NCBI GenBank assembly: GCA_022837485.1
Contig: JALHHH010000004.1
Span: 47,714 to 111,713, forward strand
Origin: Bacteroidales bacterium
Lineage (GTDB): Bacteria; Bacteroidota; Bacteroidia; Bacteroidales; Lentimicrobiaceae
Direction of reading: 5' to 3'
Length of the DNA stretch: 64,000 nt
The position numbers were made by a program, and so were the translations under genes. Below are positions 32,307 to 40,152 of the stretch, in pieces; position 1 is the stretch's first letter; each line of letters starts with the position of its first letter. The notes below the pieces were generated by a model, which was given only the letters and a program-made list of their open reading frames with translations, did not search any database and had not been told where the DNA came from.

Positions 32307-35300
32307 TTAATCGCTGAACGCTTTTTCAAACTCCTTGTCAAAGCGCAGGTTTATCGAATCGCACCCGTGCTTGAAAATGGGGTTGTAATTGTCGGCAGCA
32401 GTTATTCTGAACTTCAGTTTGCTGCTTGTGCAATACTTCGGAAGCAGGGAAGCTACCTCAAATATTACGTCGTCAACGGTTTCCAGGCCACGAAGACCAA
32501 GTCGTGAAAGCAGTGTATCGGTTTGTTTCCAGCCGTCGTACTGCAGCTTCGACGAGGCGGCTTTGTCAATTTTCTGAATTACCTTCTGGCTGTTGGTAAA
32601 GGTGCCACCCGACTCCCATGGAAGGGATGCAGGCAGCACAAGGTCAGCCAGTTGTGCGGTCTCTGTCATAAAGTAATCCTGAACCATAACGAAACCGGCT
32701 TTTCCGAACCACTGCCTTGCTTCATCAGGGTTACTGGCACAACCAACCGGGTCTTCTCCGAAGACAAACATCTTCCTGTACTTACCTTCGCGCACATCGT
32801 GCAGGGTGCATCCTATTCCGTACGGCAGTTCTCCGCTTTCCCAACTGTGTTCAAATGACTGACGGGTAATGGGGTCGTCCCACTCGCATGCACCCGGACC
32901 CAGCTCGGGCATTACGCCCATATCGTGCAACCCGTGACTGTTGTTTTTCTCCTTCAGAAGCATAAGTCCGCTGCCTGTTTTGCCGTGTTTGCCGGTGATG
33001 CAGGCAAGGTTGAATATCTCGGCACAGGTACGGCCCGAGAGTTCTTTTTCCGAGAAAACGATTACTGCAGCTTTCTCAGCATTGTATTCAGTGGCAAAGC
33101 GTATGATGGTATCCGCACAATCAACTCCCGAAGCTTCAACCAGACCTGTAAACGATTCGCTCAGGGTATGTGTTCGGAAATCTTCGAAATTGCCGATCAG
33201 ATCCCTTATGAATAACTGGTTTTGCAGGTTCTGCGAAAGCAGGTAATGATTTACTGCTTTTACAAAGTGATAGTAGGATTTTACCCGTATAATACGGTCG
33301 GCTTTATGCTCCGAGGTGCTGTTCGGCATAGTGGTAATAAGCTCGACGGGCGTTCCCTGGATTTTCTGATTGTTCCAGATCATAAAACCGGCAACGGCAT
33401 TGTCGCGGCTTACCTCTGCTCCAAGCAAATACACCCTGCTCGATTCGGTGAGTTCGGGAAATGGAAGATTGGCTTTGGTAAGCTTAGCATAGTTTGAGCC
33501 CCGGCCCAGGTAATGGAAACTGCCGATGTTGTTGGTTTTGGCTCCCGCACGTGCCAACTTTTGAACAAGGTACTGCTCTTCATTTGTCAGACGACCACCG
33601 GCAAAAAAGGCGGTCTCTGCCGGATTTGAATTCCGTATTTCACTTTCCAGGATTTCAAACGCTTCATCCCAGGCAATGGGCACATGATTACCGTTACGTT
33701 TCAGCATGGGAACGGTAAGGCGGCTGGTGTCGTTGAGGTACTGATAACCAAACTTACCGTAGCGGCATATGTTTCCATCCTGGTTTACAAGTCCTTCTGC
33801 ACCTTTAACTTCCATTACAAAACCGTTGCGGTGATGAACCTCGAGGGTACACCCAACGGAACAATAGTTGCAGATGGTAGTGAAGCTTTCGGTTTGGACG
33901 GGTCCGGGTTTGAACAGCTTGTTTTCTGTCAATGCGCCCGTAGGGCAGGTGGAAAGGCAGAGTCCGCAGGATTCGCAATGGGTATCGCTCAGCGAGTTGC
34001 CCATGCTCGGTGCCACGAACGTATCAAAACCCCGGTTAACAAGACCCAGCGCATTGGCGCCGGCCACCTCACGGCAAATTCGTACACAGCGGGCACAGAG
34101 GATACATTTGTTGTTGTCAATTTCGATGTAAGGATGTCTGAAATCAACCTCATACTCACGATGTTCGCCTTCAAAGTGCTTTTGTTCTGCTTCGTATTCG
34201 GTGGAATATCTCTTTAAATCGCAGTCGAAATAGGCCGTGCATCCGCACTCAAGGCATCGGGCTGCTTCGTGTTTTGCAACCGCTTCGTTTTCATATCCCA
34301 GCTCAACCTCCTGGAAGTTATTGCGCTGATCCGGGTGAAGAACTGGCATTTCGTGCCTGAGCTGACGGGCAAACTTTCCGCTGAAATCGGCAGGTGTCTG
34401 TTCCCTGAAATTTTCGCGTTTGCTGATAAACTCTTTTTTGTAAGGCTTCACCGGCTGACCAGTCAGATACTGGTGGCAGCTTAGTGCTGCAATTTTGGCC
34501 TGGGCAATGGCCTGAATAAGTGTAGCGGGACCCGTAACGCCGTCGCCGGCTGCAAATACCGACGGTATGCCGGTTTGCAGAGTGTTTTTATCGGCATCCA
34601 GGTCTCCCCATTTATTAATGGCGAGCTGCCCTGAGGTTTCATGGGTATTGATGTCGTCAAGGAAATGGACATCGGTTTTTTGTCCGATTGCTGCCAGTGC
34701 GATATCCACATCAAATTCAAACTCGCTGTCGGGTACAGGCACCGGACGGTGCCTTCCCGAAGCATCGGGTTCGCCAAGCTCCATACGAATGCATATCATG
34801 CTTTTAATGCGACCGTTTTCGTCTTTTCTAACTTTTAACGGAAGTGTAAGAAACATATATTCAACGCCTTCCAGTTTCGATTCGTGAATCTCTATTGGAT
34901 TGGCAGGCATCTCTTTCTCGGTGCGGCGGTAGATAACATATACCTTTGAAGCGCCAAGACGCCGGGAGGTCCGGCAGCAGTCCATAGCAGTATTCCCGCC
35001 TCCAACCACCACCACGGTTTTCCCGGTAAAATCGGGTTTCTGGCTTTTGTTTAGTTCAAGTTCTTTAAGGAAATCGGTGCCGGCAAATACTCCTTCGGCA
35101 TCGTCGCCTTCGCATCCAATGCGTGTACCTTTTTGCGACCCTATCGCCAGAATAGTGGCGTCGTGCGTCTCTTTCAGCTCTTTATAGCTTATGTTTTCAC
35201 CAAGCCGTTTGCTGTAATGGATGGTTACACCCATTTCAGAGATATTATCCACTTCACGCTGCAACAGGTCGTTGGGCAACCGGTATTCAGGGATTCCGTA

Positions 35301-36008
35301 GCGAAGCCATCCGCCGGCAGCAGGACTGGCTTCAAAAATATCTACTGAGTGGCCTTCTTTTCTGAGGAAAAATGCTGCGGAGAGTCCACCCGGTCCGGCG
35401 CCGATTACGGCTACACGTTTTCCTGTATCGGGATGAATGTGTGGTATGAATTTACTGGGTGAATCAAGGTCCAGATCGGAAGCAAACCGTTTCAGGTAGT
35501 CGATGCCGACGGGTGCGCCTTCGTCGAGCAGGTTACGGCGACAGGCAACTTCGCAGGGACGTACGCAAACGCGCCCGCAAATGGCCGGCAAAGGATTTGT
35601 TTCCTTTATCACACCTACGGCATCGTTATATAATCCTTTTTCGATCAATGAGATATAACCCTGAACATCCACGCCGGCCGGACAGGTTTGCTTGCAGGGG
35701 CCGGTGCAATCGGCGTAGTGGTTGCTGAGCATAAGCTCAAGTGCCGTCTTTCTGGCTTTCAGAACTTTTTCGCTCCGGGTTATTATCTTCATCCCTTCAG
35801 AAATGCGGGTTGAACAACTTGGCTGCAATCCACGCATGCCTTCAACCTCAACCACACATACGTAACAGGAGGTAAACGGCTCCAGCCGGGGATCGTCGCA
35901 CAGGGTAGGTATTTCTATGCCAAGCCTGCGGGCGGCCGAAAGTATGGTTTCTCCCTCGTATCCCTTTGCAATCTGATCGTTTATAATGATGTTGACCTTA
36001 TTCTTCAT
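32307..36008 (-). CDS. NuoG/FdhA-like subunit fused with a GltD/NfnB-like NADPH module
   Basis: The 1233-residue protein joins several redox modules: a 2Fe-2S domain (Cys37, 48, 51, 65), a GltD-type double [4Fe-4S] region (Cys101, 105, 109 and Cys144, 148, 152, 156), an FAD/NADPH oxidoreductase (residues about 195-530; GAGPGG at 203-208, VVGGGNTAMD and YRRTEKEMPA), extra 4Fe-4S sites (CLECGC near 600; CILCARC and CESCGLC near 660-710) and a molybdopterin-oxidoreductase fold with CNYCSVGC. At the position of the catalytic Cys/Sec of formate dehydrogenases (after TNNI) there is Gly835, so it is not a formate dehydrogenase of the usual kind. It is the third gene of an operon with NuoE- and NuoF-like subunits and likely links NADPH, NADH and ferredoxin. 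Confidence 0.8.
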   Translation of the reverse strand: MKNKVNIIINDQIAKGYEGETILSAARRLGIEIPTLCDDPRLEPFTSCYVCVVEVEGMRGLQPSCSTRISEGMKIITRSEKVLKARKTALELMLSNHYADCTGPCKQTCPAGVDVQGYISLIEKGLYNDAVGVIKETNPLPAICGRVCVRPCEVACRRNLLDEGAPVGIDYLKRFASDLDLDSPSKFIPHIHPDTGKRVAVIGAGPGGLSAAFFLRKEGHSVDIFEASPAAGGWLRYGIPEYRLPNDLLQREVDNISEMGVTIHYSKRLGENISYKELKETHDATILAIGSQKGTRIGCEGDDAEGVFAGTDFLKELELNKSQKPDFTGKTVVVVGGGNTAMDCCRTSRRLGASKVYVIYRRTEKEMPANPIEIHESKLEGVEYMFLTLPLKVRKDENGRIKSMICIRMELGEPDASGRHRPVPVPDSEFEFDVDIALAAIGQKTDVHFLDDINTHETSGQLAINKWGDLDADKNTLQTGIPSVFAAGDGVTGPATLIQAIAQAKIAALSCHQYLTGQPVKPYKKEFISKRENFREQTPADFSGKFARQLRHEMPVLHPDQRNNFQEVELGYENEAVAKHEAARCLECGCTAYFDCDLKRYSTEYEAEQKHFEGEHREYEVDFRHPYIEIDNNKCILCARCVRICREVAGANALGLVNRGFDTFVAPSMGNSLSDTHCESCGLCLSTCPTGALTENKLFKPGPVQTESFTTICNYCSVGCTLEVHHRNGFVMEVKGAEGLVNQDGNICRYGKFGYQYLNDTSRLTVPMLKRNGNHVPIAWDEAFEILESEIRNSNPAETAFFAGGRLTNEEQYLVQKLARAGAKTNNIGSFHYLGRGSNYAKLTKANLPFPELTESSRVYLLGAEVSRDNAVAGFMIWNNQKIQGTPVELITTMPNSTSEHKADRIIRVKSYYHFVKAVNHYLLSQNLQNQLFIRDLIGNFEDFRTHTLSESFTGLVEASGVDCADTIIRFATEYNAEKAAVIVFSEKELSGRTCAEIFNLACITGKHGKTGSGLMLLKEKNNSHGLHDMGVMPELGPGACEWDDPITRQSFEHSWESGELPYGIGCTLHDVREGKYRKMFVFGEDPVGCASNPDEARQWFGKAGFVMVQDYFMTETAQLADLVLPASLPWESGGTFTNSQKVIQKIDKAASSKLQYDGWKQTDTLLSRLGLRGLETVDDVIFEVASLLPKYCTSSKLKFRITAADNYNPIFKHGCDSINLRFDKEFEKAFSD

Positions 36009-36041
36009 TTGGTTCTCTTGCTTTTATATGGGAAATCCGGA

Positions 36042-37820
36042 TCAGTAGAGCTTGATGGCATCAAACTTACACCTGGAATAACATTCTCCGCAGCGGATGC
36101 ATGCATCCTCGCGGATGAAATGAATCTGTTTGCGGTCTCCGTCAATGGCGTTTGTGGGACAGTGTTTTGCACAAACCGTGCATCCCGTGCATTTTTCAGT
36201 GTCAACCTCATAGGTCAGCAGTTTCTTGCACACCTTTGCCGGACATTTCTTATGATAAATGTGTGCCTCGTACTCGTCGCGGAAGTATCGTATGGTAGTC
36301 AGCACCGGATTTGGCGCCGTTTGTCCGAGTCCGCAAAGTGAGGTGTCTTTGATTTGATAAGCCAGATCTTCGAGAAGTTCAATGTCGCCGTCTCTTCCTT
36401 CACCTTCGGTAATCCGGATCAGGATCTCGAGCATACGCTTAGTGCCTATACGGCAGAACGTACATTTACCGCAACTTTCCTTTTGGGTGAAATCGAGGAA
36501 GAACTTTGCCACATCAATCATACAGGTTGTTTCATCCATCACCACCATTCCGCCGGAACCCATGATGGCACCCGTTGCGTTTACGGAGTCGTAATCAACA
36601 ATCGTGTCGGCAAGATATTCGGGAATACATCCCCCGGAAGGGCCTCCCATCTGAACGGCTTTGAACTTTTTGCCGCCCTGAATACCGCCGCCGAGTTTAA
36701 AGATTACATCCCGAATGGTAATACCCATGGGCACCTCTACAAGTCCTGAGCGTTTTATCTTCCCTGCAAGGGCAAAGACCTTGGTGCCTTTGCTTTTTTC
36801 GGTTCCGTAAGATGCATAGGATTCCGCACTGTTCAGGATAATCCACGGGATGTTGGCGTACGTTTCTACGTTATTGATATTTGTGGGTTTGCGCCATAAT
36901 CCGGAAGCAGCGGGGAATGGGGGGCGCTTTCGGGGCATCCCGCGTTCGCCTTCAACCGAGGCAATCAGTGCTGTTTCCTCGCCGCACACGAAGGCTCCGG
37001 CGCCTTCCTTGATGTATATGTCGAAGCAGAATCCCTGTATGCCCAGGATATCCTTGCCTAAATAGCCGCGGCTCCGGGCCTGATCCAGTGCAATGTTTAG
37101 ACGTTTGATGGCCAGTGGATACTCGGCTCTGCAATAAATTACCCCTTCGGTGGCACCGATGGCATAAGCGCCAATAATCATACCTTCGAGCACCGAATGC
37201 GGATCGCCCTCCAGCACCGAGCGGTCCATAAATGCTCCGGGGTCGCCTTCGTCGGCATTGCAAATGATATATTTCTCAGCTGAAGGATTAGAAGAAGCAA
37301 AACGCCATTTCATACCGGTAGGGAAGCCTCCGCCTCCGCGACCTCGTATGCCGGAATCAAGCACTTGCTGAATAACATCTGCCTGTGAAATCTTATCCTC
37401 TGCTATTTTTCCGATAGCAGCATAGCCCTGACGAGCGATGTATTCGTCGATGTTCTCGGGATCCATGTGCCCGCAGTTGCGCAGTACAATCTTTACCTGG
37501 TCGTCGAGAAATTCGTTTTCCGGGGTCTTAAACAGATCCGACTGAACTATATACTCTTTTACCGGACTGCCTTCTGCCACGTGCTTCCCGATGATCTCGA
37601 AAACCTTGTTTTCATCCACCTCACCGTAGAGGTAGGTTCCTGTTTCGTCAACGATTTCTACCAGAGGTTCGCGGTAACACATTCCGACGCAACTGGTTTT
37701 CTTGAGCTCGAAATCAAGATTTTCGGCTTCCTTTAATGCTTTTATTTTTTCGTAGGTCTTATTTGCTCCGGCGGCAATTCCGCAACTGCCTAATCCTACT
37801 ATTACCTGTGTTTTACCCAT
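36042..37820 (-). CDS. NuoF/HydB-like NADH-binding flavoprotein subunit
   Basis: The 592-residue subunit has a thioredoxin-like 2Fe-2S domain (residues 1-90; CG near 13, SCVGMC near 43), the NuoF core with FMN/NADH motifs RGRGGGGFPTGMKW (about 155-170) and CNADEGDPGAFMDR (about 190), an SLBB region, the N3-type cluster ESCGKCTFCR with Cys in SLCGLG, and a C-terminal pair of 4Fe-4S ferredoxin sites (CTGCTVCAKHC, CIRCGECYSRC). This arrangement matches HydB of electron-bifurcating hydrogenases and the beta subunit of NAD-dependent formate dehydrogenases rather than complex I NuoF. It lies 33 bases before the large subunit. Confidence 0.9.
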   Translation of the reverse strand: MGKTQVIVGLGSCGIAAGANKTYEKIKALKEAENLDFELKKTSCVGMCYREPLVEIVDETGTYLYGEVDENKVFEIIGKHVAEGSPVKEYIVQSDLFKTPENEFLDDQVKIVLRNCGHMDPENIDEYIARQGYAAIGKIAEDKISQADVIQQVLDSGIRGRGGGGFPTGMKWRFASSNPSAEKYIICNADEGDPGAFMDRSVLEGDPHSVLEGMIIGAYAIGATEGVIYCRAEYPLAIKRLNIALDQARSRGYLGKDILGIQGFCFDIYIKEGAGAFVCGEETALIASVEGERGMPRKRPPFPAASGLWRKPTNINNVETYANIPWIILNSAESYASYGTEKSKGTKVFALAGKIKRSGLVEVPMGITIRDVIFKLGGGIQGGKKFKAVQMGGPSGGCIPEYLADTIVDYDSVNATGAIMGSGGMVVMDETTCMIDVAKFFLDFTQKESCGKCTFCRIGTKRMLEILIRITEGEGRDGDIELLEDLAYQIKDTSLCGLGQTAPNPVLTTIRYFRDEYEAHIYHKKCPAKVCKKLLTYEVDTEKCTGCTVCAKHCPTNAIDGDRKQIHFIREDACIRCGECYSRCKFDAIKLY

Positions 37821-37856
37821 TTTTTTTTGATGTAAAGCAAGTATTTTCCAAAGGTT

Positions 37857-38384
37857 TCATTCGTTGCCCTGGACCTCCCTGATCCTGATTTCCCTGATAA
37901 TTTTAACAGCCTCTTTGCCTGTAAGCTTCCCAAATGTTTCTTCACCTATCATCATCACCGGAGCAAGGGAACAGCATCCAAGGCAGGCTACCGATTCAAG
38001 CGTAAAAAGTCCGTCAACGGTTGTTTCCGTGTCTTTGATCTTCAGAGCCTCCTGAATGGCATCAGTAATGGCGTTGGCATTTTGAACGTGGCATGCAGTT
38101 CCGTGACACACTTTTATAATGTGTTTGCCTACCGGCTTCAGCCTGAACTGGGCGTAGAAGGTTGCAACACCATACATCTCACTCAGACTTAAGCCCGTTA
38201 ACTCCGATATCCGTTCAAAAGCTTCGCGGGGAATGTATCCGAAAATATTCTGGGCTCCCTGAAGCAGAGGTATCATATTCCCTTTCTTTCCTTTATATTT
38301 GGCGATAAGCGGGTTTAGCAGACTCAGGTCGGGCGTTTCTGTGGCGACGTAATTCTCTTCCTTGGGTATTCGTGCAACTCGCAT
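37857..38384 (-). CDS. NuoE/HydC-like 2Fe-2S subunit
   Basis: The 175-residue subunit matches NuoE/HydC: GNMIPLLQGAQNIFGYIP near 35-52, GVATFYAQF near 80 and the 2Fe-2S ligands Cys in VCHGTACHV and ESVACLGCC. It forms the small partner of the NuoF-like subunit, 36 bases downstream. The nearest promoter-like box, TACTTTTA at 38405-38412 on this strand, misses the consensus by one base. Confidence 0.9.
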   Translation of the reverse strand: MRVARIPKEENYVATETPDLSLLNPLIAKYKGKKGNMIPLLQGAQNIFGYIPREAFERISELTGLSLSEMYGVATFYAQFRLKPVGKHIIKVCHGTACHVQNANAITDAIQEALKIKDTETTVDGLFTLESVACLGCCSLAPVMMIGEETFGKLTGKEAVKIIREIRIREVQGNE

Positions 38385-38697
38385 AAGTGAAATGTTTTGA
38401 GCGCTAAAAGTAGATATTCCGGCCGTTATAGCATGTAGTAGCTCATAATTTATATTTCTTCTAAATACTGCGTAAAATTCAGATAAACAGATTTTTACAC
38501 TTCTTCGGACCGATGGGCTTTAAAAAGATTCAGTAAATCTCTGATTGCAGTGAATGCCCGGTTAACCATAAAAAGGCTTTCTCCATTTATGTGAGTGCCT
38601 GCCCTTCAGGGTTTGAATGTGTTGAACCCGCAAATAGCATTTTTGCTAAAAAATGTCGGTTTACGGTAGGGGAGAACATCAGGCCGAAGATTTACAA
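38385..38697. other. Intergenic region before the NuoE-like gene
   Basis: 313 bases that contain a near-consensus promoter box for the redox operon (38405-38412, minus) and the 3' flank of the transporter gene. No hairpin terminator, riboswitch or further gene is evident. Confidence 0.45.
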
Positions 38698-39450
38698 CTA
38701 AGCTTTTTTCTGCTTCAGATAGCTGTCGATTCCCCAGTGAGCAATGTAAATCAGCGGGGTTAACAGAATTGCAAGCGAAACCTTATAGGTGTATTGAACC
38801 AGCCCGACCTGAAGTACCTGTTGCATACTCCAGTTGCCGAGTACATAAAAGGCAATAAAAAGAATAACGAAGCTGTCTATTAATTGTGAAATCACGGTCG
38901 ATCCCGTTGCCCTCAGCCATAACTTTTTACTTCCCGTAAGGGCTTTCAGGTAATGAAATGCATAGGCATCGATAAGCTGACTCACCAGAAATGCGGTGAG
39001 TGACCCGACAATGATCCCCAGACCGGCTCTGAAAATACTGGTATAGGCATAGTTGATGTCAAACGGATTGCCTGCAGGATCGGCATTGTTCAAATCAAGC
39101 CAGAAATCGGCCGGAGGAACCCCGGTTCCTGCAAGAACCACCAGAAACGACCAGGCTATCATCCCGGCCGTTATAAAGCTGATTTTACGCACACCGTCGC
39201 GGCCGAAATATTCATTTATAAGATCGGAAACCAGGAATACCAGGGGCCAGATTACCACACCCACGCTCAGATTCAGGTCAAGCTTCTGTCCGCCAAAAAA
39301 CGGGAGCTGTGCGGGAGCCAAACCCAAAAGTTTTTCAAGTGAGAAGATTTTTACCCCTGCAAATTCAGCAATAATTGCATTGGTCAGAAAAATTGCTGAA
39401 AGCATCAGGAAAAGCTGTTGCCGCGATCCGGATTCATGCGCTTTGCTCAT
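38698..39450 (-). CDS. Queuosine precursor transporter (YhhQ/VUT family)
   Basis: The 250-residue membrane protein has about six to seven helices and the family motifs ANxxAGVK-like IIAEFAGVKIF, VWPLVFLVSDLINEYFGR (DLINExYG-type) and SQLIDSFVILFIAF near the C-terminus. YhhQ imports 7-cyano-7-deazaguanine or related precursors for queuosine in tRNA. The start is set at ATG 39450 rather than a TTG three codons earlier. No preQ1 riboswitch-like structure is obvious upstream. It is 52 bases downstream of the next gene on the same strand. Confidence 0.9.
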   Translation of the reverse strand: MSKAHESGSRQQLFLMLSAIFLTNAIIAEFAGVKIFSLEKLLGLAPAQLPFFGGQKLDLNLSVGVVIWPLVFLVSDLINEYFGRDGVRKISFITAGMIAWSFLVVLAGTGVPPADFWLDLNNADPAGNPFDINYAYTSIFRAGLGIIVGSLTAFLVSQLIDAYAFHYLKALTGSKKLWLRATGSTVISQLIDSFVILFIAFYVLGNWSMQQVLQVGLVQYTYKVSLAILLTPLIYIAHWGIDSYLKQKKA

Positions 39451-39502
39451 GAATTGCAATTTTTTGTGTTTTTATTTTATCTCTTCCTGCAAGTCCTGCA
39501 GG

Positions 39503-39883
39503 TTAACCCGCAAAGACAATAACTGCTCCCGTTATATAGGCAACAACCCACCAGATGTAGGCATACCTGGAATACAAGTGAATCCGGTGTCCGGCCTCTT
39601 TGTCAGGTCCCTTCTTTATTTTGTGATTCCAGAGCAGGATGCCGTCAATTACCATCGCCAGCAAGGCAAGATAACCAATTATCCCATGAAAGGTTATAAA
39701 GGAATTGGAAGACCCGATTATCATGCATATGGTAGCACTTACGTCGAGTGCGATTCCAAGCGTCAGAAATGTCAGAACAAAGCTGCTTACAATTTTTTGG
39801 CGTTGTTGCCTTATGATGGCTGCCGAATAGGAGAGAAGTGCCAGATTAACCAGAATGATTCCGGCTGTAAGGATGTTGCTCAT
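39503..39883 (-). CDS. Small four-helix membrane protein, possibly HsmA-like
   Basis: The 126-residue protein has four predicted helices (about 5-22, 33-54, 65-85, 105-124). FHGIIGYLALLAMVIDGILLWNHK in the third helix has a His and aromatic pattern that recalls the HsmA-like family (TIGR03987), but the match is uncertain. Start at ATG 39883 is preferred to an upstream TTG. Function not known; it may share a transcript with the transporter gene. Confidence 0.55.
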   Translation of the reverse strand: MSNILTAGIILVNLALLSYSAAIIRQQRQKIVSSFVLTFLTLGIALDVSATICMIIGSSNSFITFHGIIGYLALLAMVIDGILLWNHKIKKGPDKEAGHRIHLYSRYAYIWWVVAYITGAVIVFAG

Positions 39884-40102
39884 ATGCAAGTGTGTTTGTC
39901 GTTGTTTTCCATAGATTTATAGTGTTTCTCCCGTTCCGGCACCAATGCATAAAACGAAGAAGACATTCCGTGCTGAATAAAATAAAAACCGAACAGTTAT
40001 TCATGTACAAACCTACATTATTTCATGTGATTTTTACTCTTTCGCAAAATTTTTTCAGTCTTGGCTTGTTTGGAAATTATTTCCACCTGATTGCCAAACA
40101 AA

Positions 40103-40132
40103 AGGAGTCCGGCATTAATTTACCGGACTCCT
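40103..40132 (-). terminator. Intrinsic terminator of the Omp28-like gene
   Basis: AGGAGTCCGG and CCGGACTCCT form a perfect 10-base stem with a 10-base loop, 20 bases past the stop. On the minus strand TTTTGTTT follows. Confidence 0.85.
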
Positions 40133-40152
40133 AAATAGTTTGAAGTTCTGTT

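Noticed and set aside
32307..36008. Calling the large redox subunit a formate dehydrogenase
   Set aside because: The metal-ligand Cys/Sec position is Gly and the following His is Arg.
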